A DNA stretch of 32,776 bases from Oribacterium sp. (lineage in GTDB: Bacteria; Bacillota_A; Clostridia; Lachnospirales; Lachnospiraceae): contig JAGAXP010000080.1 in assembly GCA_017940955.1 (NCBI GenBank), forward strand, positions 1 to 32,776, read 5' to 3'. The position numbers were made by a program, and so were the translations under genes. The notes beneath the pieces were generated by a model that saw nothing but the letters and a program-made list of their open reading frames with translations, did not search any database and was not told the origin of the DNA. Positions within the stretch are counted from its first letter, which is position 1. Each line of letters begins with the position of its first letter. Positions 1 to 7,031 of this stretch are shown piece after piece.

Positions 1-1
1 A

Positions 2-265
2 ACATCAGTAGTAAGAGCAAACGAGATCACAACCAAGTTCTCACACACAAGACCGGACGGAACAGACTGGTACACAGTAAATGCAGATCTTCAGTACGGC
101 GAGAACCTTGCAGAAGGCTACAACACAGCTGACGACGTAGTAAATGCATGGATGGCATCACCTACACACAGAGCAAACATCTTAAAGCCTGATTTCACAA
201 CATGCGCAATCTCAACAACAACTCAGAACGGAAGAACATACTGGGCACAGGAATTCGGAATTTAA
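2..265 (+). CDS. CAP/SCP-domain secreted protein, C-terminal part
   Basis: The reading frame is open from the first bases and ends at TAA 263-265, giving the last 87 residues of a protein whose start lies outside the window. The residues match the C-terminal half of a bacterial CAP (SCP/PR1-like, CAP-superfamily) domain: an FSHTRPDG segment, then YGENLAEGY, then AWMASPTHRANIL, and a final strand with YWAQEFG. These blocks contain the His and Glu residues that line the CAP cavity. Bacterial CAP proteins are normally exported, and their biochemical role is mostly unknown. The N-terminus, including any signal peptide or cell-wall anchor, is not visible. The gene is followed by a strong bidirectional terminator. 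The domain call is secure; the function is not known. Confidence 0.85.
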   Translation, partial: TSVVRANEITTKFSHTRPDGTDWYTVNADLQYGENLAEGYNTADDVVNAWMASPTHRANILKPDFTTCAISTTTQNGRTYWAQEFGI

Positions 266-322
266 TCTGATATAGAAGAAAAACATATAACAAAAATTCT
301 CATGATAAACATAATCCTACGC

Positions 323-361
323 AAAAAAGACCCCGCCGGAAAAACCGGTGGGGTCTTTTTT
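323..361. terminator. bidirectional intrinsic terminator
   Basis: A GC-rich stem (GACCCC-G-CCGG paired with CCGG-T-GGGGTC, AAAA loop) is flanked by an A run on the left and a T run on the right. It can therefore end transcription from the CAP gene on the plus strand and from rsmJ on the minus strand. Confidence 0.9.
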
Positions 362-384
362 GGTATAAGTCTTTCATGTGTACC

Positions 385-476
385 CTGTGCCTGCACAAAA
401 TCCAAATCCTCATTACCTGACAAGTGCGTGCTGTGCCTGCACGAAATTCAAATTCGCATTACCTGAAAAGTAGTCG
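385..476. repeat. two-copy imperfect tandem repeat, 46-bp period
   Basis: Two adjacent units begin with CTGTGCCTGCAC at 385 and 431, and each contains ATTACCTGA followed by AAG-like sequence. They differ at only a few positions over the first 40 bases. The repeat lies between the terminator and the 3' end of rsmJ. No coding potential was seen in it. Confidence 0.7.
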
Positions 477-490
477 TTGTGCTTCATTTG

Positions 491-1378
491 TCAGAGCTTT
501 CTTGTTTCAGGCAGGATACAGTCATAGCGTATTGCTTTTCCGGATAAAGAATAATCGGGCTTAACGCCTGCAAGAAAAGGACCCTTCAGAGGTCTTTTTA
601 TGATGATCTTATGAGGTTTTGCCTGAAGGGCAGCGTTAAACAGCTCGGTTTCATCCGAGCAGGGACGTTCCAGCTGCTGAAGAAGCTGGAATTTCTTCTT
701 TACCAGTGCGCTTTTTGTTCTGGCAGGAAACATTGGATCCAGAAGAACAGCATCAGGGGAATGATCCAGATGCTTCATTGCATCTATACTGCTTTCAATA
801 TGCAATTCCATGCGGGAAACGATTTCCTTCAGATCAGGATCCATTGCGGCACGGCGTAAGGAATCTTCAAGCAGGGAAGCGATGACCGGATCATATTCAT
901 AAAGGATAACCTTAAAGCCTGAGGCGGCAAGAAGCAGGGAATCCTCGCCCAAACCTGCCGTTGCATCAATAATGACAGGTGTGTGGTCAAGACCCTTCAT
1001 CTTGGCGCATTTCACAAGAAGCTCCCGCTCCAGGTTGCTCTTTTTTAATCTGGAAGCATTGTCGGTAAAATCACCTCGCAGGGAAAGATTTCCGTCTGTA
1101 AGTGATAATCCTGTTTCGTCCAGCTTTAAATACAAAGAACTATTCGGAGAAGCAGACTCAGGATGAGTCTCATTGGAGGCGTGCTTTGGATGATCATCTA
1201 TAGAAGAAGGCTCATTATGATCCTCCTTGGATTTCTGCATTTTAGAGTTATCTTCATATAAAAAGGCATCAAGCTCTGCTTTATCAAGTGTATAGGGAAT
1301 CCGGAGCCTTTCGGACAGTATCCTTGCAGTATCAAGAAAAGCCTCGGATTCTGAATAGATCATCATTTTTGTTTTCAT
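491..1378 (-). CDS. rsmJ: 16S rRNA (guanine1516-N2)-methyltransferase, RsmJ family
   Basis: RsmJ transfers a methyl group from S-adenosylmethionine to N2 of G1516 of 16S rRNA. The protein shows the family hallmarks: SAM-binding IIDATAGLGED (about residue 136), YEYDP at the end of strand 2, LLDPMFPARTKSALVKKK (about 215) and IIKRP near the C-terminus. I chose the ATG at 1376-1378 (295 residues) because GGAAC/GGAAT lies just upstream. A longer reading from a TTG at 1438 has no ribosome binding site. Residues about 44-80 form a hydrophilic, low-complexity stretch rich in Ser, Asn, His and Glu between the N-terminal region and the methyltransferase core; compact family members such as the E. coli enzyme lack it as far as I recall. 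The gene stands alone on the minus strand. Family assignment is strong; rRNA target is inferred from family. Confidence 0.88.
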   Translation of the reverse strand: MKTKMMIYSESEAFLDTARILSERLRIPYTLDKAELDAFLYEDNSKMQKSKEDHNEPSSIDDHPKHASNETHPESASPNSSLYLKLDETGLSLTDGNLSLRGDFTDNASRLKKSNLERELLVKCAKMKGLDHTPVIIDATAGLGEDSLLLAASGFKVILYEYDPVIASLLEDSLRRAAMDPDLKEIVSRMELHIESSIDAMKHLDHSPDAVLLDPMFPARTKSALVKKKFQLLQQLERPCSDETELFNAALQAKPHKIIIKRPLKGPFLAGVKPDYSLSGKAIRYDCILPETRKL

Positions 1379-1681
1379 ATAGATTCCGTTCCGGGTGTAG
1401 AGCCGATCAGACTGACGTGTGTCAGATACATACGGCAAAAAACATGCATTTAAAGATGAGAATGATTTTCAACTGTTATAAGTTTAAGAAAAGATTGTAT
1501 TTAAAGCAATCATATAATCATGAGTGATAAAAAGAGATAGGATTAATCAAAAATATGATGTATGTTATATTTGAATGAAAACAGGGATTAAGTCAGGATT
1601 ATTTTGAAAATCCGAAATGAAGCTCCGGTTCTTTACAGGAATATTTAAAAGGACCGTAGTTCCCGAAAGTGAGGAAAAATT

Positions 1682-2722
1682 ATGAAAAGAAAAATATCTG
1701 ATGGAAGCATTAAACAAGTGATAAAGAGAGGCTCTGCGGCAGGACTCATCATGCTCCTTCTCGGAACAAGCATCGCCTGTGGAAAGAAACCAAAGGCTGA
1801 GGAAACTACTGCTGCGACTACTGCTGCTACCGAGGCTTCCACCGAAGCGGAAACTACCGAAGCAGCTAAAGACGAAAAAGAAATCACAGGAAAAGTAGTG
1901 GATGCCGCAATGCATTCTCTGGTACTTGAGGATAAGGATGGCAATACCTATGAGCTCAGCGAAGTGGATGGTGTAGACATTAGCATGCTCCAGGGGGGAG
2001 TTGAAGTCGGAATGGATGTTACCGTGGAGCTGGACAGCCATGGAGATGTTATATCCATAAGACCTGCCGGAACTGATCTTGTAGGTGAGACAGAGGAGGC
2101 TGAAAGCGAAGCAGCGGTCTCAAGTGATGAGGTTAAGCAGCTTCAGAGCGGAGTAAAGACTGTGGCAGACCTCAGCTATGACATTCAGAATGCCGGAGCC
2201 GTTAGCGGAGTTGTTATAGAAGTTTCCGGAGAAGACGGAACTATAGTGCAGACTGTTGAAGGTCCTGTTGAGTTCACTGTAAGCAAGGAAACCGATAAAA
2301 GTGCAGTAGGTGGGAAGGTTAATCCCGGTGACGGTGTCCGCGTATTCTTCAATGAAGACGGCGATGCACTTTCTCTGGAAAGTATGGATGTCTCCATAAA
2401 CAATCCCGAGGCCGCAGTGGCAGCAGGTGAAGTAATACTTGATTTTGCGAATAATGATTTCAAGTCTTTTGCCGGAAAGGTACAGTATCCGATTCTTATT
2501 GACGGAAAGGAATACAAGGACGCAGAAGCTCTTGAAAAGGCTAAAGACAATATATGGACTCCCGGACTTATAAAAGCTGTGGTAACGGAGGATCTCCTGA
2601 AGACCGCGGCAAAGGATGCCGGCATATTTATAGGTAAGGATGACGGTCCTTATGTTCTTATAAATAATGACATGGTATTTGAGATATCCGGCATAGCTGT
2701 ACGAAAGGTCGTACAAAACTGA
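1682..2722 (+). CDS. putative lipoprotein of unknown function
   Basis: A 346-residue protein with a basic N-terminus, a hydrophobic segment (about 19-32) and a candidate lipidated Cys33 in the context TSIAC. This lipobox is not canonical because Ser, not Leu, is at -3. Residues about 35-66 are a Thr/Ala/Glu-rich linker of the kind that spaces surface lipoproteins from the membrane. After it come beta-rich segments such as ITGKVVDAAMHSLVLEDKDG, which resemble small OB/barrel-like repeats, and a C-terminal unit of about 80 residues containing DGKEYKDAEALEKAK. The GTGAGG site 8-13 bases upstream supports the ATG at 1682. No domain was recognised with confidence. It is monocistronic, with no clear terminator in the following 290 bases. 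Export is inferred, function unknown. Confidence 0.8.
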   Translation: MKRKISDGSIKQVIKRGSAAGLIMLLLGTSIACGKKPKAEETTAATTAATEASTEAETTEAAKDEKEITGKVVDAAMHSLVLEDKDGNTYELSEVDGVDISMLQGGVEVGMDVTVELDSHGDVISIRPAGTDLVGETEEAESEAAVSSDEVKQLQSGVKTVADLSYDIQNAGAVSGVVIEVSGEDGTIVQTVEGPVEFTVSKETDKSAVGGKVNPGDGVRVFFNEDGDALSLESMDVSINNPEAAVAAGEVILDFANNDFKSFAGKVQYPILIDGKEYKDAEALEKAKDNIWTPGLIKAVVTEDLLKTAAKDAGIFIGKDDGPYVLINNDMVFEISGIAVRKVVQN

Positions 2723-2771
2723 GTTCTTGGTATCTGCAAAAAAACATGAACAAAATATAAGAATAAAAAGA

Positions 2772-2789
2772 TTGTTAATTCTATAACGC
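2772..2789. promoter_or_regulatory. weak Rex-like half-site before hydrogenase
   Basis: TTGTTAA, a 4-base spacer, then ATAACGC. The left half equals the Rex consensus half-site TTGTTAA; the right half keeps four of seven positions. Rex is an NADH/NAD+-sensing repressor that often controls fermentative and hydrogenase genes. The site is about 225 bases from the start codon and no promoter was recognised beside it. The rest of 2723-3012 holds one imperfect 8-bp hairpin (2838-2859) and nothing else that I can name. Confidence 0.2.
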
Positions 2790-3012
2790 CATAATAGTTT
2801 AAATGTATTAAGGATGTTATACTTAGCTCATCAGGCTGCATGAAAGTCAGGTTTCGTGCGGCTACAGAGTCAAAACATTTTATTTTTCATTGGTCAGACA
2901 TTTATAGTTTAACTGTTTTTTTACGATAGAACTGTATATGGGCTATTTTCACGAACACTGTTATATAGCCTTTGATTGATGAGTATATGTATGTCTACAC
3001 AGGAGGGTACGA

Positions 3013-4509
3013 ATGGTAACAAATGATAAGGGTGCTATCGGGCTTAAACACGAAGTCATCGAAAGACTGTCCAGAGCCGCATGGGAGGACAGACTCGGCA
3101 GGGAAGCAGAGAATGAGACTATCATGGCTATTTCACCCGGGCCTCACTCAACATGGAGATGCTGTGTTTATAAAGAGAGGGAGATCCTGAGATGGCGTAT
3201 CCGTCTCACAGAGAATCTTGATGCAAATCCTTATGCAACTGAGCCTAATCCAAACATTATCCAGGTTATAGATCCGGCTTGTGAGGAGTGTCCGCTTTCT
3301 TCCTATACAGTAACGGATAACTGCCGCTTATGCTTAGGAAAGGCATGCCAGAACAGCTGCCGTTTCGGCGCCATAACCATGGGCGAGCATAGAGCACATA
3401 TCGATCCCAACAAGTGTAAAGAGTGTGGTATGTGTGCCAATGCCTGCCCTTACGGAGCTATCGCTCACCTTGAGAGACCATGCCGTAAGCCCTGCCCTGT
3501 TAATGCAATTACCTATGATGAAAATGGCATTTGCAAGATAGATGACAAGAAGTGTATAAGATGCGGTCAGTGCATCCACAGCTGTCCTTTCGGAGCAATC
3601 GCATCAAAGCTTGATGTTCTCGATATCATAAAGGATATCAAGGAAGGCAAAGAGATTTACGCAATGTGTGCGCCTGCTATCGAGGGTCAGTTTGGTAAGG
3701 ATATCACCATGGGCTCCATCAGAGAGGCACTTAAGAAGCTTGGCTTCACAGATATGGTTGAAGTTGGTCTCGGTGGAGATATGACTGCTGCATATGAGGC
3801 TGAGGAATGGTATGAGGCACGTCAGGAAGGAAAGAAGATGACAACCTCCTGCTGCCCAGCATTTATAAATATGCTGAGAATGCATTATCCTGATCAGTTT
3901 AAAGAGAATATGTCAGAGACAGTATCACCTATGTGTGCTATCTCAAGATACTTAAAGGCAACACATCCGGGATGCAAGACTGTATTTATAGGACCCTGCA
4001 TCGCCAAGAAGTCAGAAGCTCATGAGATGGGCATAAAGGATAATGCTGACTACGTTCTTACCTTCGGTGAGATGCAGGCAATGATGAGATCAAAGAATGT
4101 TGAGATGGTGCCTGTAGTCGATCCATACCAGGAGTCTTCAATCTGGGGTAAGAGCTTCGCAAGCTCAGGCGGAGTTGCCAATGCTGTTCTTGAGTGTATG
4201 AGAGAGCGTAAGCAGGATTCAACAGGGATCCAGCTTCGTGCAGCAGCAGGCGGAAAAGAGTGTACAACCGCTCTTCAGCTCCTTAAGCTCGGAAAGCTTC
4301 CTGAAGACTTTATCGAAGGAATGGTTTGTGAAGGCGGCTGTGTAGGCGGACCTTCAAAGCACAAGACAGAGCTTGAGATAAGAAAGGCACGTCAGGATCT
4401 CCTTAACCAGGCTGATGATCGTAAGATCCTGGACAACCTTAAGAACTATCCTATGGACAAGTTCTCCATGATGAGAGGACCGATGAACGAGTTCAATTGT
4501 GATAAATAA
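3013..4509 (+). CDS. monomeric [FeFe] hydrogenase, group-B-like
   Basis: A 498-residue iron-only hydrogenase that would oxidise reduced ferredoxin and evolve H2, or run the reverse reaction. The H-cluster loops are visible: L1 TSCCPAF (Cys280/281), L2 GPCIAKKSE (Cys329) and L3 EGMVCEGGCVGG (Cys439/443). L1 ending in PAF, L2 beginning with GPC, and L3 ending in GGP rather than the commoner PCW/MPC/GGG forms are the signature of the less studied group B enzymes. Two bacterial ferredoxin clusters lie at Cys135-138-141-145 and Cys181-184-187-191, preceded by more Cys at 90, 93, 104, 107, 112 and 116. AGGAGG lies six to seven bases before the ATG. No NADH-binding partner or maturase genes are adjacent. 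It is monocistronic and followed by its own terminator. Physiological direction is not shown by sequence. Confidence 0.9.
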   Translation: MVTNDKGAIGLKHEVIERLSRAAWEDRLGREAENETIMAISPGPHSTWRCCVYKEREILRWRIRLTENLDANPYATEPNPNIIQVIDPACEECPLSSYTVTDNCRLCLGKACQNSCRFGAITMGEHRAHIDPNKCKECGMCANACPYGAIAHLERPCRKPCPVNAITYDENGICKIDDKKCIRCGQCIHSCPFGAIASKLDVLDIIKDIKEGKEIYAMCAPAIEGQFGKDITMGSIREALKKLGFTDMVEVGLGGDMTAAYEAEEWYEARQEGKKMTTSCCPAFINMLRMHYPDQFKENMSETVSPMCAISRYLKATHPGCKTVFIGPCIAKKSEAHEMGIKDNADYVLTFGEMQAMMRSKNVEMVPVVDPYQESSIWGKSFASSGGVANAVLECMRERKQDSTGIQLRAAAGGKECTTALQLLKLGKLPEDFIEGMVCEGGCVGGPSKHKTELEIRKARQDLLNQADDRKILDNLKNYPMDKFSMMRGPMNEFNCDK

Positions 4510-4533
4510 TCTGAAATCTAAAGATTGATACCA

Positions 4534-4575
4534 AAAAAGCCGGGAACCCCGTAATCAGCGGGTTTCCGGCTTTTT
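4534..4575 (+). terminator. intrinsic terminator of the hydrogenase gene
   Basis: AAAAAGCCGG with GAACCCC pairs with GGGTTTCC and CCGGCTTTTT, and a T run closes the structure. The complementary A run makes it potentially bidirectional. Confidence 0.88.
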
Positions 4576-4653
4576 CGATTGTAGGTCGAGACCACGTGAC
4601 ACGCATTGCTTCAAGTTTTTCCGGCAGCAAAACTTAAAGCGTGTGGAACACAA

Positions 4654-4676
4654 AACCACCCGTTATGCGGGTGGTT
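4654..4676. other. hairpin in convergent intergenic region
   Basis: AACCACCCG, loop TTATG, CGGGTGGTT: a perfect 9-bp stem. Just before it, AAGTTTT (about 4613) can pair with AAAACTT inside a CACGC/GCGTG frame. There is no proper T run, so this may be part of the repeat region at 4690 and not a terminator. Confidence 0.5.
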
Positions 4677-4689
4677 GTTCAAGTTATAT

Positions 4690-4731
4690 CCACCGGGGAC
4701 GGTTCTCTCCGGTGAGAACCGTCCCCGGTGG
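4690..4731. repeat. 42-nt palindromic repeat, copy 1
   Basis: 18-bp perfect arms (CCACCGGGGACGGTTCTC and its complement) enclose a 6-nt loop TCCGGT. Copies with the same 18-6-18 geometry occur at 24127 and 26391. It lies in the non-coding gap between two convergent genes. Confidence 0.9.
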
Positions 4732-4745
4732 GGTCAGTTCGTATC

Positions 4746-5180
4746 TCAGAAAGGAAGCCTTAAGGATGGGATAGAGCTCAGGGCGGAATTGATGCTGTCA
4801 AGGTATGACTTAAGAGTCTCTACTGAATCGAAGAAGTCATCTATCTTCTGACTATAGTTGGAGTAATCGGCCTCCAGCTGTTCAACCATGCTATCCACTT
4901 TTTTCATGGTTTCTATGGCTGCATCAACCTCAGCTTTATAATCGATGACGATATTGTAAAGATAGAATCCTAAAATAACGAAAACTGCCACTGCCAGAAG
5001 CGTTATCACAAGAGTAGTGACCATCAGCTTGTGGTTCTGTTCAAGCTTTGCCATGATCTCGGCATTGGAGGGTTCTTTCTGAAACTCATTTAGTGAGTCC
5101 TGAAAATCCTTATAGGTATCATCGTTGTTGTCGGGATTTTCTTCATTAAAAGGGAGCATTTCTTTATCTCTTGGATCCAT
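4746..5180 (-). CDS. small single-span membrane protein, unknown
   Basis: A 144-residue protein with an acidic, Asn/Asp-rich N-terminal part (1-48), one strong transmembrane segment at about residues 53-76 (LMVTTLVITLLAVAVFVILG core), and a C-terminal heptad-like region (about 84-135, with regular Leu/Ile/Val spacing such as MKKVDSMVEQLEADY) that could form a coiled coil. No domain family was recognised. AGGAG lies eight bases before the ATG at 5178-5180, which supports translation. It is transcribed alone toward copy 1 of the palindromic repeat. The topology is predicted by eye from the hydrophobic segment; the role is unknown. Confidence 0.75.
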   Translation of the reverse strand: MDPRDKEMLPFNEENPDNNDDTYKDFQDSLNEFQKEPSNAEIMAKLEQNHKLMVTTLVITLLAVAVFVILGFYLYNIVIDYKAEVDAAIETMKKVDSMVEQLEADYSNYSQKIDDFFDSVETLKSYLDSINSALSSIPSLRLPF

Positions 5181-5487
5181 GATTGTATTTCTCCTGTGCT
5201 TAAATTTGTTTTCATTAATCTTTGTTACATATCGGGATTAAACCGATTTCTGAAAAGACATAATATAAATAAGTAGGATTATACCACATATAAGGTGATG
5301 TTTACACAGGTTTAAGGCGTAACAGTTTAGGCAGTGGACCAGGGGGGTATCGATGCTATTTAAATAATTTAAGTACACACAAATTTTTTAAATAGACAAG
5401 CTGAAACAAACGACGTAATAGCGTCATGCGCTTTTATCTCCATCAGTCATAGTTTCGGAAACTACTTTTATTCGAAAATTTCTTTCA
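5181..5487. other. AT-rich gap upstream of the fab promoter
   Basis: No gene was seen here. It should hold the promoter of the minus-strand membrane protein; a TATAAT-like hexamer reads leftward at about 5279-5284, with a poor -35. A perfect 13-base AT palindrome TTAAATAATTTAA lies at 5360-5372 and ATTTTTTAAAT follows at about 5383. Either could be regulator sites, but low complexity makes chance likely. Confidence 0.4.
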
Positions 5488-5516
5488 TTGACTAAGGTTT
5501 AACCTTTAGGTATTAT
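5488..5516 (+). promoter_or_regulatory. sigma-A promoter of the fab operon with a palindrome in its spacer
   Basis: TTGACT (5488-5493) and TATTAT (5511-5516) are separated by exactly 17 bases. The spacer carries the perfect palindrome AAGGTT-T-AACCTT (5494-5506), abutting the -35. A repressor bound there would block RNA polymerase directly. The MarR-family gene at the far end of the cluster is the obvious candidate regulator. The start of transcription should be near 5523, leaving a leader of about 110 bases before acpP. The promoter call is firm; the operator role is an inference. Confidence 0.75.
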
Positions 5517-5631
5517 CAACAACAGCGAGAGGATAGTTAAAAGATTTTAATAAAAAATTTTTTTCTATCTGCTTGTAAATATCAACAAATAAAGAATTGA
5601 GATGTCGTTTTATCGACCAAAAGGAGAAAAC

Positions 5632-5853
5632 ATGGATTTCGAGAAAGTTAAGAGCATTATTGTTGACACACTTGCTTGTGACGAGGACAAGGTTACACCT
5701 GAGGCAAGATTCATTGAAGATCTTGAGGTAGATTCACTTTCACTCGTTGAACTTCACATGGCTCTTGAGGATGAGCTTGGACACTCAATCCCGGACGGTG
5801 AGATCGGAAAGCTTTCGACAGTTCAGGAGCTTGTAGATTACTGCAACAAATAA
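5632..5853 (+). CDS. acpP: acyl carrier protein
   Basis: A 73-residue acidic four-helix protein that carries growing acyl chains on a phosphopantetheine arm. The attachment serine is in EVDSLSLVEL (Ser38 or thereabouts), the classic DSL motif at the start of helix II. AAGGAG at about seven bases upstream selects the ATG at 5632; an in-frame ATG at 5602 lacks a good site and would add ten atypical residues. It is slightly shorter than the usual 75-80 residues. It is the first gene of the fab cluster and is separated from accD by two hairpins, which would let it be made in excess over the enzymes, as is usual for ACP. Confidence 0.95.
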   Translation: MDFEKVKSIIVDTLACDEDKVTPEARFIEDLEVDSLSLVELHMALEDELGHSIPDGEIGKLSTVQELVDYCNK

Positions 5854-5877
5854 TCAATTAAATCCGAAGAAATGATC

Positions 5878-5930
5878 TGCCTTCATCAGGTCAGGCAGGG
5901 GTCCTGCTCCTGCCGGGACTTATGAAGGCA
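5878..5930 (+). other. long hairpin downstream of acpP
   Basis: Outer arms TGCCTTCAT (5878-5886) and ATGAAGGCA (5922-5930) enclose an inner GGCAGG/CCTGCC stem. There is no T run after it, so it may protect the acpP transcript from 3' decay or be a processing site, and not a terminator. Confidence 0.6.
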
Positions 5931-5946
5931 TGGATGTTTACTAATT

Positions 5947-5973
5947 AAAGCCAAAGCTCGTCTTTGGCTTTTT
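5947..5973 (+). terminator. terminator-like attenuator between acpP and accD
   Basis: A perfect 10-bp stem AAAGCCAAAG / CTTTGGCTTT with a 5-nt loop is followed by T residues. The accD ribosome binding site lies only about 11 bases after the T run, leaving no room for a new promoter. accD transcription should therefore depend on read-through. Confidence 0.75.
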
Positions 5974-5994
5974 CAATGAAGTATGGAGGAATAA

Positions 5995-7029
5995 ATGGAA
6001 TCTCCAATTACAAAGATATACGAAATGTACAAGGACAGAGCCTTACGTAAAAAGGCTCTGGCGGACACCGTCGGACACAGCGGACTCAGGTTCAATTTCG
6101 GAAAAGATTCTCAGGATGCTAAATCCAAGAGTTCCGATAAGAAAACTGCTGCTCCCGAAAAAGGTGCAGAAGAAGTAAGAGACAAAAACGGTTTCCGTAT
6201 TCCTGCGGTAATGATACCTTCAAGTTTTATTACCTGCAGATCCTGTGGAAGACGTGCTCTCAGAAAAAAGTGGGAAGACAGCTTCTTCGTCTGTCCTGAA
6301 TGTGGAAAATATGCACCCATCGGAGCTTATTACAGATTAAGCCTCATTCTGGATAAAGGTTCTTTTGAAGAAATAGATACAGATATCAAGGCAGAAGACC
6401 CGCTGGATTTTCCGGGCTACAAAGAGAAGATTGAAAAGCAGGAAGAAAAAACAGGTTTGAACGAATCCGTTATTTCAGCAGTCGGAACCATTCAGGGGAT
6501 CCGCATTGTAACAGTGGTTCTGGACAGCAGATTCTTTATGGGTTCAATGTCCCGTGCAGTGGGAGAAAAGGTTACCCGTGCCATAGAGTATGCAGACAGG
6601 GAAAGATTACCCTTAGTTATTTTCAGCGCAAGCGGCGGCGCCCGTATGCAGGAAGGGATTTACAGCCTGATGCAGATGGCCAAGACAACCTCAGCAGTTC
6701 AGACATTCAGTGAGCATGGCGGACTGTTTATCAGTTTCCTGACACATCCTACCACAGGCGGTGTAACAGCAAGCTTTGCCACACTTGGAGACATTACCCT
6801 GGCTGAACCCGGTGCGCTTATAGGATTTGCAGGTCCGAGAGTTATAGAGCAGACCATCAACCGTAAGCTGCCTAAGGGGTTCCAGCGTGCCGAATATCTT
6901 GAGAATCACGGCTTTGTGGACAGAATAGTAGAAAGATATGAAATGAGAGATGTACTCACGGATGTACTGAAACTACATATGGATTCCGGAAAATTTCAGT
7001 CAAGAACAGATATAGCTTCGGAGAAATAA
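5995..7029 (+). CDS. accD: acetyl-CoA carboxylase carboxyltransferase subunit beta
   Basis: AccD and AccA form the carboxyltransferase that moves CO2 from carboxybiotin to acetyl-CoA, making malonyl-CoA. A Cys4 zinc ribbon is visible (Cys81, Cys84, Cys100, Cys103), followed by the crotonase-like fold with SASGGARMQEG and HPTTGGVTASFA, which shape the acetyl-CoA site, and AEPGALIGFAGPRVIEQT. At 344 residues it is longer than the common 280-300 because of an N-terminal extension of about 75 residues with a Lys/Ser/Asp-rich stretch. GGAGG lies seven bases before the ATG. The next gene, accA, starts two bases after its stop, so the two subunits are probably translationally coupled. Highly confident. 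Confidence 0.96.
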   Translation: MESPITKIYEMYKDRALRKKALADTVGHSGLRFNFGKDSQDAKSKSSDKKTAAPEKGAEEVRDKNGFRIPAVMIPSSFITCRSCGRRALRKKWEDSFFVCPECGKYAPIGAYYRLSLILDKGSFEEIDTDIKAEDPLDFPGYKEKIEKQEEKTGLNESVISAVGTIQGIRIVTVVLDSRFFMGSMSRAVGEKVTRAIEYADRERLPLVIFSASGGARMQEGIYSLMQMAKTTSAVQTFSEHGGLFISFLTHPTTGGVTASFATLGDITLAEPGALIGFAGPRVIEQTINRKLPKGFQRAEYLENHGFVDRIVERYEMRDVLTDVLKLHMDSGKFQSRTDIASEK

Positions 7030-7031
7030 GG

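Noticed and set aside
1565..2041. 158-codon minus-strand frame opposite the lipoprotein gene
   Set aside because: Its composition (runs of Ser, Phe) reflects the complement of the Glu/Thr/Ala-rich linker; the plus-strand gene has the proper start signal.
4606..4851. 81-codon plus-strand frame across the palindromic repeat
   Set aside because: It reads through the 42-nt repeat and overlaps the supported minus-strand membrane-protein gene; no ribosome binding site.
5360..5372. TTAAATAATTTAA as a FabT or MarR operator
   Set aside because: A pure AT palindrome in AT-rich DNA has a high chance of arising randomly, and it lies more than 110 bases from the promoter.
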